Source: Phycisphaerales bacterium (GTDB taxonomy: Bacteria; Planctomycetota; Phycisphaerae; Phycisphaerales; UBA1924). Taken from it: a stretch of 64,000 bases of DNA. Shown here one piece after another: positions 1 to 8,228 of this stretch (position 1 is its first letter; every line of letters starts with the position of its first letter). Made by a program: the position numbers and the translations under genes. The notes beneath the pieces were generated by a model. The model was not told where the DNA came from. It ran no database searches and was given only the letters and a program-made list of their open reading frames with translations. The stretch spans positions 62,001-126,000 of the forward strand of contig CAJPFG010000009.1 of assembly GCA_905339235.1 (NCBI GenBank), in the 5' to 3' direction.

Positions 1-2
1 AG

Positions 3-152
3 ATCTCCCGCAGTGAACTCTGCCGCAAGACGCAGTGGTTGACGCAGCGGGAGCGTCAGGAAGTCATCGACAACCTCCTGGAAACGCAGCAGTTGCGGCA
101 GGAGGAGGAAACGTCCGCGACGCGGCCGAAGGTGGTGTATGCGCTGGCCTGA
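3..152 (+). CDS. C-terminal end of an unrecognised phage early protein (5' truncated by window edge)
   Basis: An open frame enters from the left edge and ends at a TGA at 150-152, leaving 49 residues. The piece is charged and helical (ELCRKTQWLTQREREEV-like pattern, then QQLRQEEE) and ends in KVVYALA. A helix-turn-helix-like stretch followed by a short beta ending of this sort is common at the C-termini of phage replication proteins such as DUF3987 or primase-type proteins, but the fragment is too short to assign. It is co-directional with the methyltransferase downstream. Confidence 0.5.
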   Translation: MSRSELCRKTQWLTQRERQEVIDNLLETQQLRQEEETSATRPKVVYALA

Positions 153-713
153 ACCGAATCTTTCAATCTTTCACCTATTCACCGCGCGCGCACGCGGGGC
201 GCGGGTGCATGGGTGTAAGGGAGGTATTGAAAGATTGAAAGATCTCTCTCTTTCATCATGTACTTCCCCCCTCCCGATCCGCCGCGCCCATGCAGGTCGT
301 GTGCCAGGCCGCGCCTACCACGAGCCCAACAGCCCGAAGCCTAACGGCGGGGGTGAGGGGGTCTGTAGGTACTTCCCCGCCCACGTCGCGTTGCTACGCC
401 CGCGGGAACAGCCGCGCTTGGCGACAGAGTTTGTTTCGCGCGTCCGGACGCGGGGAGGTCCGCTGGCGGGGTTGGTACGCCGCCCCGCCAAGAACGCGAC
501 GTGGGCCAACGTGGGCGGACCCGTGGCGAACGGGCGCGGCCCGTAGCGGGCCGGGATCGGAGCGATGTGCCGCCCCCGGACGGGCCTGACGCCCGAGCGA
601 TTCAGCGAACCAGCCAACCAGCGATCCAGCCATCCATGACCTGCCGCGTGCGCGGCGGGCCACCACGACGCCCCTGCGCCGCGCCCTCGCCGGTGCCCAC
701 GACGGAGATCGCT
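153..713. other. Gene-poor 560-bp stretch upstream of the ParB-methyltransferase gene
   Basis: No convincing gene is seen on either strand; the open frames here lack coding character or are extensions of frames from neighbouring genes. It holds the 15-bp inverted repeat at 159-242, a third CTTTCA copy near 249, and a 10-base direct repeat GTACTTCCCC at 260-269 and 369-378. A phage promoter, operator or origin region is a reasonable guess. Confidence 0.5.
159..242. repeat. 15-bp perfect inverted repeat with internal CTTTCA repeats
   Basis: TCTTTCAATCTTTCA at 159-173 is matched exactly by its reverse complement TGAAAGATTGAAAGA at 228-242, with a 54-bp GC-rich spacer. Each arm is itself two direct copies of CTTTCA separated by two bases, so the site has four half-sites, and a further CTTTCA follows at about 249. 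The arms are strikingly AT-rich compared with the surrounding DNA. Such arrangements bind repressors or replication initiators in phages; the role here is not shown. Confidence 0.7.
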
Positions 714-2090
714 ATGAACATCGAGATGCTTCCCATCGGCGCGGTCAAGGAATACGACCGCAACCCCCGCACCATCAACGACGCCGCGATCGATGCGGTC
801 GCCAAGAGCATCGAGGCCTTCGGCTTCAAGGTGCCGATCTTGATCGACGCCGACGGTGTGATCATCGCCGGCCACACGCGGCTCCGCGCCGCGCGGAAGC
901 TCAGGCTGAAGGAAGTGCCGACGATCCGCGCGGCGGACCTGACGCCGGACCAGGTCAAGGCGCTGCGCATCGCCGACAACAAGGTCGCGTCGCTGACCTC
1001 GTGGGACATGGAGCTCCTGCCGCTGGAGCTCGCCGACCTCAAGGGCGTGGACTTCGACCTCGCGCTGCTCGGCTTCAGCGCCGAGGACCTCAGTGCCATC
1101 ATGGCCCCCGCCGGCAATGAGGGCCTCACCGATCCCGACGACATTCCTGGGCAGCCCGACGCCGCGACCACCGTTCCTGGCGACATCTGGGTGCTCGGCA
1201 ACCACCGCCTGATGTGCGGCGACTCATCGAAGCCCGAAGACCTGGACCGGCTGCTGGATGGCCAGCCGATCCATCTCGTCAACACGGACCCGCCGTACAA
1301 CGTGAAGGTCGAGCCGCGGAGCAACAACGCGATCGTCGCGGGCCTGAGTTCATTCGCGCTGCCGGGCAAGGCCGACCAGCACGACCAGCAGAGCGCCGAC
1401 CTCAACCGCTACCCCGAGAAGAGCCGCGCGACGCACAAGAAGCTCCGTGCCAAGGACCGGCCGCTCGCCAACGACTTCGTGTCCGATGACGAGTTCGACC
1501 GGCTGCTCGCGGCATGGTTCGGGAACATTACCCGCGTGCTGATCCCCGGTGGGACGTTCTACATCTGGGGCGGCTACGCCAACTGCGGCAACTACCCGCC
1601 CGTGCTCAAGCGCTGCGAGCTCTACTTCGCGCAGGCGATCATCTGGATCAAGGAGCACCCGGTCCTGACGCGCAAGGACTTCATGGGCAACCACGAGTGG
1701 TGCTTCTACGGCTGGAAGGAGGGCGCGGCCCACCGCTTCTTCGGCCCCGCGAACGTGCCGGACACGTGGTCGATCAAGAAAGTCAACCCGCAGAGCATGG
1801 TCCACCTCACGGAGAAGCCCGTCGAGCTGGCCCGCCGTGCCATCGAGTTCTCGTCGCGGCCCGGCGAGAACGTGCTCGACCTGTTCGGCGGCTCCGGCTC
1901 CACGCTCATCGGCGCGGAGATGACCGGGCGGCGCGCGTTCCTCATGGAGCTCGACGCACTCTACTGCGATGTGATCGTGCAGCGGTGGGAGAAGTTCACG
2001 GGCCGCAAGGCGGAGCGCCTTCCTGCCAAGGGTGTGGCCGAAGAGAAAGCCGCGACCCGGAAGAAGGTCGCGGCGGGGAGCGGCGCGTGA
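714..2090 (+). CDS. ParB-domain / DNA methyltransferase fusion protein
   Basis: This 458-residue protein joins an N-terminal ParB/Srx-like domain (about residues 1-110, including the GHTRLRAARKL element) to a DNA methyltransferase. The catalytic motif DPPY is at residue 192 and the SAM-binding FGGSGS motif at about 391, so the order is catalytic motif, target domain, SAM motif: the beta-class arrangement of N6-adenine or N4-cytosine enzymes. The start at 714 is preceded by GGAG, and the ParB homology begins immediately after it; the longer frame upstream has no family-like sequence. Such fusions are frequent in phages and mobile elements, where they probably modify phage DNA against host restriction. 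No restriction endonuclease is adjacent, so it is likely an orphan enzyme. Confidence 0.9.
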   Translation: MNIEMLPIGAVKEYDRNPRTINDAAIDAVAKSIEAFGFKVPILIDADGVIIAGHTRLRAARKLRLKEVPTIRAADLTPDQVKALRIADNKVASLTSWDMELLPLELADLKGVDFDLALLGFSAEDLSAIMAPAGNEGLTDPDDIPGQPDAATTVPGDIWVLGNHRLMCGDSSKPEDLDRLLDGQPIHLVNTDPPYNVKVEPRSNNAIVAGLSSFALPGKADQHDQQSADLNRYPEKSRATHKKLRAKDRPLANDFVSDDEFDRLLAAWFGNITRVLIPGGTFYIWGGYANCGNYPPVLKRCELYFAQAIIWIKEHPVLTRKDFMGNHEWCFYGWKEGAAHRFFGPANVPDTWSIKKVNPQSMVHLTEKPVELARRAIEFSSRPGENVLDLFGGSGSTLIGAEMTGRRAFLMELDALYCDVIVQRWEKFTGRKAERLPAKGVAEEKAATRKKVAAGSGA

Positions 2091-2098
2091 TGGCCGCT

Positions 2099-2347
2099 TC
2101 AGTCGTCTTCGAGCGTGGGGAGCGATCCGTCGGTCGCCGCGTCCCATTCGAGGGCGTAGCGATCGGCGATGTCCTCGAGGTCGTGCTCGGTGAGGTAGTC
2201 GGCCGTCTTGCGCTCTTGGCATGCTGCGACGGCCCGCGCGAGGTCCGTCCACTCTTCGATGGTGAGCATCTGGTCTTGGCGTGCGCCAAGGAGATAGAGA
2301 GCGGCTTGAAGGACGGCCTCGAGTTGCGCTTCGCGGGTGGCGGCCAT
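2099..2347 (-). CDS. Small acidic protein of unknown function
   Basis: An 82-residue reverse-strand protein that I do not recognise. It is acidic at the C-terminus (ending LPTLEDD) and predicted largely helical, with no membrane segment or Cys/His motif. It is the last of four small reverse-strand genes lying between the methyltransferase and the terminase genes, and its stop is only 8 bases from the convergent methyltransferase stop. Codon use is like its neighbours. Confidence 0.6.
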   Translation of the reverse strand: MAATREAQLEAVLQAALYLLGARQDQMLTIEEWTDLARAVAACQERKTADYLTEHDLEDIADRYALEWDAATDGSLPTLEDD

Positions 2348-2350
2348 GGG

Positions 2351-2809
2351 TCAGGCCCCCTTCCCGGCCACGAACACGCCGCGCTCGTGCTTCTTGAATC
2401 GGGCGGCAGTCCCTTTGGCGGCGATCTCTCGGATGATGGCGGCGTAGAGCGTGGCCTCGGGCGTCTTGCCGCCGGGGCTCTTCCAGAGGCCCTTCGCCTC
2501 CATCTGGGCGATCATCTCCTTGGCCCGCATGGGCACATCGGACGCGGCGAGCACCTGCGCGGCGGCATCGAGGGCGCTGACGCGCTTGGGCTTGGCTGCC
2601 TTCGCGGGCTTCGGGGGCTTGGCCTGCTTCGCGGTCTTCTCGCCCTTGCCCTTCACCGGGGTGGCGGGCTTCCCGTCCAAGCGGTCCTTGATCTCGGCGA
2701 TCGCGGCCTTGCGAAGGCGATCCGTCTTGGCGGCTCCCTCGGCGCGGGCAGCGCTCTTGGACATCTTGGGGGTGCGGGGCTTCGCGGCCTTCTTGGTCTT
2801 CGTACTCAT
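2351..2809 (-). CDS. HARE-HTH domain protein with Lys/Ala/Pro-rich histone-H1-like tail
   Basis: The 152-residue product has two parts. Residues 1 to about 85 are Lys/Ala/Pro-rich and strongly basic, like bacterial histone-H1-type tails. The remainder ([22 protein letters not shown] to [10 protein letters not shown]) matches the HARE-HTH (HB1/ASXL) fold, a winged-helix DNA-binding domain. The start at 2809 is chosen because a GGAG lies 8 bases upstream; an in-frame ATG at 2842 would add an unlike leader. It is a probable DNA-binding regulator or nucleoid protein. HARE-HTH domains are known in restriction and chromatin contexts, which fits its nearness to a DNA methyltransferase. Confidence 0.75.
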   Translation of the reverse strand: MSTKTKKAAKPRTPKMSKSAARAEGAAKTDRLRKAAIAEIKDRLDGKPATPVKGKGEKTAKQAKPPKPAKAAKPKRVSALDAAAQVLAASDVPMRAKEMIAQMEAKGLWKSPGGKTPEATLYAAIIREIAAKGTAARFKKHERGVFVAGKGA

Positions 2810-2899
2810 GATCATCTCCGAAACTGTGGTGCGGAATCCCACCGCACATCGCGGCGGGGAAGCGTGGCTGGCGCGGTATCCCGCGCCGCCGCGCGGCGG

Positions 2900-3157
2900 T
2901 CAGCAACCAGCGACGCGCTCGATCTCGTTGAGCACGTCGTGGATCATCGAGTTGGTCCCGGCGGGGCGGCCGCGGCGGTCGGTCCCCATGACGACCTTGG
3001 CAACCTCGCAGGCCTTGGCGTACCTGGCCTCGCGGTCCTCGTCGCGCCGCATTTCGCAGAGCACCCGGTTGCCCGCGGTGACCAGCGCCCCCGCGTCGGT
3101 GCGGGCGATCTCGACGTTCTCCTCGACCCCCTCGATCACGATCGACTTGATGAACAT
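2900..3157 (-). CDS. Small phage protein of unknown function
   Basis: An 85-residue protein beginning MFIKSIVIEGVEENVEIART, with alternating hydrophobic residues that suggest an N-terminal beta hairpin and a helical C-terminal half. A clear AAGGAG lies 7 bases before the ATG. I do not recognise a family. It is in the reverse-strand cluster with three other small genes and probably shares their transcript. Confidence 0.6.
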   Translation of the reverse strand: MFIKSIVIEGVEENVEIARTDAGALVTAGNRVLCEMRRDEDREARYAKACEVAKVVMGTDRRGRPAGTNSMIHDVLNEIERVAGC

Positions 3158-3184
3158 GCGTCTGCTCCTTGTGGTTGGCGTGGA

Positions 3185-3457
3185 TCACTCGGCCAAGAAC
3201 CGCTCGACCTCTTCGCGCTCCATCCCGCTCATGAACCCGACCATGTCGATCAGGTCGCTGCGGACCTTGCCCAGGTCCCCGACGCGGCCCCAGTTGGTCG
3301 GGTCGGCCTTCGCGCCCTCGGCGTGCTTGGCGAGCTCCATGTCGAGCACGTCGAGCAGCCGAGCGATGTCGCCGCGGCGCTGGGCGTAGGTCTCGGGGGC
3401 GGAGGGTTGGACGGGGCCGGGCTTCGTCGTCTTGGGCTTCTTCGCGTTCATGCTCAT
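3185..3457 (-). CDS. Small helical phage protein of unknown function
   Basis: This 90-residue protein has a basic N-terminus (KKPKTTKPGP) followed by two or three amphipathic helices, ending MEREEVERFLAE. GGAG directly precedes the ATG. It is the first gene of the four-gene reverse-strand cluster, and its start faces the late operon promoter region at about 3460-3670. No family is recognised. Confidence 0.55.
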   Translation of the reverse strand: MSMNAKKPKTTKPGPVQPSAPETYAQRRGDIARLLDVLDMELAKHAEGAKADPTNWGRVGDLGKVRSDLIDMVGFMSGMEREEVERFLAE

Positions 3458-3675
3458 GGTCTCCGTCGCGGGCGTGGTTGCCGCTCGCGTGGGTCACATG
3501 AAGCCATGACACTCGCGGACCGGCAAGGCCAATGCGCGAGGATTCGCCGTGAATATCGCTGTTGTGGGCAACTACGCGGGACATGTGGGCAAGTGGCGGA
3601 ACGGCCAGGTCCGGGAGGCGCGGCGTGACTCCCGAACACGCGCCTAGTTCCGGGCCGGCGGCGGGAGGACAGGGG

Positions 3676-3873
3676 ATGTCCCGGCTGAACCCCGCGGCCT
3701 TGCCCGTGGCCGATGCGGCCCGCGTGCTCACGCGCCTTGGCGGCAAGCCGGTCACCGAAGCGATGCTGCACGCGGACATCGACGCCGGCGCGCCGACCAA
3801 TGCAGACGGGAGCATCAACCTCGTGCACTACGCCGCGTGGCTGGTGAAGGAGATGTCCGCAGGTGGCGATTGA
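3676..3873 (+). CDS. Small protein resembling the terminase N-terminal domain; possible small terminase or DNA-binding partner
   Basis: A 65-residue protein whose whole length resembles residues 1 to about 70 of the following large terminase: both read as L-x-P, a helix ending in LL or LT, a V-[ST]-E-x-[QM]-L-H element, then DG, a Y-A-W-LV helix. The start at 3676 is preceded by GGGAGGAC; a GTG at 3625 in the same frame is possible but adds an unlike sequence. Its stop overlaps the terminase start by 11 bases, suggesting coupled translation. Its position suits a small terminase subunit, but that role is inferred only. Confidence 0.6.
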   Translation: MSRLNPAALPVADAARVLTRLGGKPVTEAMLHADIDAGAPTNADGSINLVHYAAWLVKEMSAGGD

Positions 3874-6154
3874 CCCGCGCAACCTCAAGCCGGGCGAACT
3901 GGCGCGGCTGCTCAATAGCACCCCGCTGGGCGAGGTGGTGAGCGAGCGACAACTCCACCGCCATCGCACGCGCGCGGGCTTCCGCGTCGCGGCGGATGGC
4001 GACGCGGGGAAGGTCGATCTGTTCCGATACGTCGCGTGGCTCGTGGCGACGCGGCACGAAGCGATTGCCGCGGCCGCCGCCGAACCCGCTGGCCTCACCG
4101 GCTACGAAGCGATGAAGGAGCGGGCTCGCCTCCGCAACGCCATTCTCTCGCTCTCGGGACGGGACATCGGCGAACTGCCGCCCATCGCTGACCCGGCGCG
4201 GAAGGAGAGGGCCGCTCGGGACTTTCGGTACTTCTGCGACGCATACTTCGCGCAGACGTTTCATCTCCCGTGGTCCCCCGACCACCTGCGGGTCGTTGCC
4301 AAGATCGAGCAGGCGGTCCTGGAGGGCGGGCTGTTTGCAATGGCGATGCCGCGCGGCAGCGGCAAGACCAGCCTCTGCGAGGTCGCCTGTCTCTGGGCGA
4401 TGCTCTATGGGCACCGGGACTTCGTGGCGCTCATCGGCTCGGACGAGGAGCACGCGGCCGGGATGCTGGAGAGTATCAAGGCGGAGCTGGAGAACAGCGA
4501 GCTGCTCGCCGGCGACTTTCCCGAGGCCTGCCACCCTATTCGGTCCCTCGAAGGAATCCACCAGCGGGCGTCGGGCCAGCTGTTCCAGGGCAAGCAGACG
4601 CACATCGGATGGACCGCGAAGGAAATCGTGTTGCCGACGATCCCGGGCTCGCCGGCGGCGGGCGCGATCATCCGCGTGGCGGGCATCACCGGGCGCATTC
4701 GGGGCATGAAGCACAAGCGGGCCGACGGCACCTCGGCGCGTCCGTCGCTGGTGCTGATCGATGATCCGCAGACCGATGAGAGCGCCAGGTCGCCGTCGCA
4801 ATGCGCCAACCGCGAACGCATCCTCGCCGGCGCGATCCTCGGCCTGGCGGGACCGGGAAAGAAGATCGCGGGGCTGATGACGCTGACGGTGGTTCGTCCC
4901 GACGACTTGGCCGACCGCATCCTTGACCGCGATAAGCACCCCCAGTGGCAGGGCGAACGGACGAAGATGGTGTACGCCTTCCCCGCGCGCGAAGCGCTGT
5001 GGCAGCGGTATGCCGAACTCCGGGCTGAGGGCCTGCGACACGATCGGGGTCTCGCCGACGCCACGGGGTTCTACGGCCAGCATCGCACGGCGATGGACGA
5101 GGGCGCGAGGATCGCATGGCCGGAGCGGTTCAACCACGATGAGTTGTCCGCCATCCAGCACGCGATGAATCTGAAACTCCAGGATGAAGCGGCGTTCTTC
5201 GCGGAATACCAGAACGAGCCGCTGCCGGAGGTCCAGGCCGCGGACGACCTGCTCACCGCCGACCAGATCGCCGCGAAGGCCAACGGGCAGGCACGGGCCG
5301 AGGTGCCCATCGGTTGTACGAGGCTGACGATGTTCGTGGACGTGCAGGGCAAGGCCCTGTTCTACCTCATCGCCGCGTGGGAGGACGACTTCACGGGCTA
5401 CGTGATCGACTATGGCACCGAGCCGGACCAGAAGGCGCCGGGGGGGTACTTCACGCTGCGAGACATGCGCCGGACGCTGGCGGCCGCCGCGCCACGCGCC
5501 GGCGTCGAGGGCGCGATCTATGCGGGGCTGGAGCGCCTCGTTATGTCGCATCTGGCCCGCGAATGGCGGCGCGATGACGGCGCGATGGTGCGGATCGACC
5601 GCTGCCTGATCGATGCCAACTGGGGATCGTCCACCGACGTGGTCTACCAGTTCTGCCGCCAGAGCCCGCACGCGGGCGTACTCATGCCCAGCCACGGTCG
5701 CTACGTGGGTGCGAGCAGCATCCCCTTCAGCGACTACAAGCGCAAGCGTGGCGACCGCGTCGGCCTCAACTGGCGCATCCCCGTTGTGACAGGCAAGCGT
5801 GCAGTGCGACACGTCGTGTTCGATACGAACTACTGGAAGTCATTCGCGCACGCGCGGCTGGCGGTGCCGATGGGCGACCCGGGGTGCTTATCACTGTTCG
5901 GTCAGAAGGCCGAGCAGCACCGGCTGCTGTCCGAACACCTGACTAGCGAGTACCGGGTGAAGACGGAGGGTCGCGGCCGCACGGTAGACGAGTGGAAACT
6001 GCGGGTCGAAGGGCTGGACAACCACTGGCTTGACTGCCTCGTCGGGTCTGCGGTCGCCGCTTCCATGCAAGGCGCCGTGCTCTTCGGAACGGACGCCAAG
6101 GTGACCGTCCGACCTCGCATTCGCCTCTCTGCAATGAAAGGCGAGCGACGCTGA
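3863..6154 (+). CDS. Phage terminase large subunit
   Basis: This 763-residue protein is the DNA-packaging motor. The Walker A motif GSGKT is at residues 165-169 and the Walker B LVLIDDP has its acidic pair at about 300-301. A C-terminal nuclease-like part follows from about residue 480 (MFVDVQGKALFYLIAAW, later LIDANWGSSTDVVYQF). The N-terminal 70 residues duplicate the small protein encoded just upstream. The start is GTG, inside the preceding gene. It sits at the head of the late operon, before the portal, as is standard. Its length is above the usual 450-650 because of the extra N-terminal domain. Confidence 0.92.
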   Translation: MAIDPRNLKPGELARLLNSTPLGEVVSERQLHRHRTRAGFRVAADGDAGKVDLFRYVAWLVATRHEAIAAAAAEPAGLTGYEAMKERARLRNAILSLSGRDIGELPPIADPARKERAARDFRYFCDAYFAQTFHLPWSPDHLRVVAKIEQAVLEGGLFAMAMPRGSGKTSLCEVACLWAMLYGHRDFVALIGSDEEHAAGMLESIKAELENSELLAGDFPEACHPIRSLEGIHQRASGQLFQGKQTHIGWTAKEIVLPTIPGSPAAGAIIRVAGITGRIRGMKHKRADGTSARPSLVLIDDPQTDESARSPSQCANRERILAGAILGLAGPGKKIAGLMTLTVVRPDDLADRILDRDKHPQWQGERTKMVYAFPAREALWQRYAELRAEGLRHDRGLADATGFYGQHRTAMDEGARIAWPERFNHDELSAIQHAMNLKLQDEAAFFAEYQNEPLPEVQAADDLLTADQIAAKANGQARAEVPIGCTRLTMFVDVQGKALFYLIAAWEDDFTGYVIDYGTEPDQKAPGGYFTLRDMRRTLAAAAPRAGVEGAIYAGLERLVMSHLAREWRRDDGAMVRIDRCLIDANWGSSTDVVYQFCRQSPHAGVLMPSHGRYVGASSIPFSDYKRKRGDRVGLNWRIPVVTGKRAVRHVVFDTNYWKSFAHARLAVPMGDPGCLSLFGQKAEQHRLLSEHLTSEYRVKTEGRGRTVDEWKLRVEGLDNHWLDCLVGSAVAASMQGAVLFGTDAKVTVRPRIRLSAMKGERR

Positions 6155-6336
6155 TGCCGCGGATCAGGAAACCACAACCGGAAGACAGAGGCCCATCGCT
6201 CGGGCTGGTGTGTCGCGTCTGCGGCTGCCAGCACTTTCGCGTGGTGTACCTGAAACGGCTCGCGGGCGCGGTCTTGCGCCGGCGCGAATGTCGCCATTGC
6301 GGACGCCGTGTTACGACGCGGGAAGCCCAGGCGTAG
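6154..6336 (+). CDS. Zinc-ribbon protein (NrdR/Ogr-like knuckle)
   Basis: A 60-residue protein with two Cys pairs, CRVCGCQHF and CRHCGRRVTTRE, separated by a basic linker. The second pair and its RRRECRHCGRRVTT context closely resemble the zinc ribbon of NrdR and of phage Ogr/Delta transcription factors. The ATG overlaps the terminase stop (ATGA), so it is translationally coupled. It may be a late-gene regulator or a packaging accessory; the sequence supports zinc binding only. Confidence 0.7.
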   Translation: MPRIRKPQPEDRGPSLGLVCRVCGCQHFRVVYLKRLAGAVLRRRECRHCGRRVTTREAQA

Positions 6337-6449
6337 CCGTTCGATCTATCGAACGAATGTGCGTGGAGCCCGCTCACTGCGGACAGCCCGCATGTCGTTG
6401 GCGTAGGTAGCCAGGGGACGGCTCGCGTTGTCGAGTCCTGGAGCCCTCC

Positions 6450-6656
6450 GTGCCCGATCCCGCCCCTGACATTGAGCAGGCACTCCGCGACAACGCGGCC
6501 GGTCCCGCCAAGGCGGCGGGTGACTCCGGCAGCGTCGAGCAGCACCCGCTGAAGGACCAGATCGAGGCCGATCGCTACCTCGCGTCCAAGGACGCCGCGA
6601 GGAAGCCCGGCCTCGGGATCAAGTTCGCCAAGATCGTCCCGCCCGGCTCCGTCTGA
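6450..6656 (+). CDS. Small phage protein between terminase and portal, function unknown
   Basis: A 68-residue protein starting at GTG 6450 and ending in IKFAKIVPPGSV. It is rich in Ala, Asp and Gln with a predicted helix (LKDQIEADRYLASKDAAR). Small proteins of this size commonly sit between terminase and portal in phages and act as head-tail joining or accessory factors, but no specific family is assigned. It is separated from the zinc-ribbon gene by 113 bases in which nothing is seen. Confidence 0.6.
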   Translation: MPDPAPDIEQALRDNAAGPAKAAGDSGSVEQHPLKDQIEADRYLASKDAARKPGLGIKFAKIVPPGSV

Positions 6657-6671
6657 TCTCCACTCCACGCA

Positions 6672-8228
6672 ATGCTCACGACCATCGCCAACCTCCTGAA
6701 TCGAAACGGCCGTACCGCCGAGCGGAGCACGGACGCTCCGCGCGGCGGTCGCCCGCGACGGCTCGTGGTGGCGAAGTTCGACTCAGCGCAGACGACGCCC
6801 GACAACCGCAAGCACTGGGCGAACGCCGACGGCCTCTCGCCCAACGCCGCGGTGAATCCTGAAGTTCGGCGCATCCTCCGTAACCGCGCCCGGTACGAGG
6901 TCGCCAACAACTCCTACGCCAAAGGGATCGCCCTCACCCTCGCCAACGACACCATCGGGACCGGTCCCCGGCTGCAGATGCTCACGGATGACGCCGATGC
7001 CAACGCCCGCATCGAGGACGCGTTCGAGACGTGGTCCCGGGCGGTGGACCTTGCCGGCAAGCTCCGGACCATGCGGCTGGCCCGGGCCGAGAGCGGCGAG
7101 GCGTTCGCCCTCCTGGTCAACAACCCCGCGATCACGTCGTGGGGGTCGCCCGTATCGCTGGACCTCAAGCTCATCGAGGCGGACCAGGTCTGCACCCCGC
7201 TCCTGCGGCGCGGCCGCAGCGACGAGATCGACGGCATCGTGCTCGACCAGTGGGGCAACCCGTCCGCATACCGCGTGCTGAAGCGGCATCCGGGCGACAG
7301 CGGCCTTCTCCGCGCCCCCATCGACGACCTCAGCGCGTACGACACGTTCGCCGCGTCGGCCGTCGTGCACTACTTCCGCGCCGATCGACCCGGCCAACTC
7401 CGGGGCGTCCCAGACATCACGCCGGCGCTCCCGCTGTTCGCGCAGCTGCGCCGGTACACGCTCGCGACCATCGCCGCCGCCGAGACCGCCGCCAACTTCG
7501 CCGCCGTCATCTACACCGACGCTCCTCCCAACGGCGAGGCCGATCCGCTGGAGCCGATGGATGAGGTCGAGCTCGAGCAGCGGCTGGCGACTGTGCTCCC
7601 CGGCGGCTGGAAGCTCGGGCAGGTCCACGCCGAGCAGCCGACGACGACGTTCGGCGAGTTCAAGCGCGAGATCCTCAACGAGATCGCCCGCTGCCTGAAC
7701 ATGCCGTTCAACGTCGCGGCGGGGAACTCCTCGGGTTACAACTACGCCAGCGGTCGCCTCGACCACCAGGTGTACTTCAAGAGCATCCGGGTCGAGCAGC
7801 ACCACCTGCAGCTCGCAGTGCTCGACCGCCTGCTCAAGGCGTGGCTGAATGAAGCGGTGCTCGTCGAGGGGCTGCTCCCGCAGTCGCTTCGTGAGCGCGG
7901 GGTGGCACTGCCCGAGCACGCCTGGTTCTGGGACGGCGTCGAGCACGTCGATCCCGCCAAGGAAGCGACCGCCCAGGCCACACGCCTGGCTAACCACACA
8001 ACCACGCTCGCCGCCGAGTTCGCCCGTCAAGGACGCGACTGGGAGCAAGAGCTCCGCCAGCGCGCCAAAGAGCTCGTGCTCATGGATGAACTCGGCCTGA
8101 CCCCCGCCCCCCAGAACACCGCGGCTCCCGCGGGCAACGCGCCCCAAGAGGACGACACCGATGGCAACGAAGACTCCGACCCCCACCGCTCCGAAGACCC
8201 GACTCGCGCCCAAGCGTCTGCGGCTTGA
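6672..8228 (+). CDS. Phage portal protein (lambda-type)
   Basis: The 518-residue product is a lambda-family (Phage_portal_2-like) portal, the dodecameric ring at the capsid vertex through which DNA passes. Diagnostic stretches are the N-terminal RYEVANNSYAKGIALTLAND, LDLKLIEADQVCTP, and GQLRGVPDITPALPLFAQLRRY, followed by FGEFKREILNEIARCLNMPFN and a conserved SGYNYASGRLDHQVYFK. Length is typical of the family. It overlaps the next gene by 68 bases in another frame. The final 40 residues are acidic and low-complexity. Confidence 0.93.
   Translation: MLTTIANLLNRNGRTAERSTDAPRGGRPRRLVVAKFDSAQTTPDNRKHWANADGLSPNAAVNPEVRRILRNRARYEVANNSYAKGIALTLANDTIGTGPRLQMLTDDADANARIEDAFETWSRAVDLAGKLRTMRLARAESGEAFALLVNNPAITSWGSPVSLDLKLIEADQVCTPLLRRGRSDEIDGIVLDQWGNPSAYRVLKRHPGDSGLLRAPIDDLSAYDTFAASAVVHYFRADRPGQLRGVPDITPALPLFAQLRRYTLATIAAAETAANFAAVIYTDAPPNGEADPLEPMDEVELEQRLATVLPGGWKLGQVHAEQPTTTFGEFKREILNEIARCLNMPFNVAAGNSSGYNYASGRLDHQVYFKSIRVEQHHLQLAVLDRLLKAWLNEAVLVEGLLPQSLRERGVALPEHAWFWDGVEHVDPAKEATAQATRLANHTTTLAAEFARQGRDWEQELRQRAKELVLMDELGLTPAPQNTAAPAGNAPQEDDTDGNEDSDPHRSEDPTRAQASAA

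Noticed and set aside
501-713. Extended 5' start of the ParB-methyltransferase
   Set aside because: The 71 residues before 714 are Arg/Pro-rich and unlike the family; a GGAG precedes the ATG at 714.
315-1205. Long reverse-strand open frame over the start of the methyltransferase gene
   Set aside because: It overlaps the ParB domain in antisense, has no family-like sequence and has codon use consistent with the complement of a real gene.
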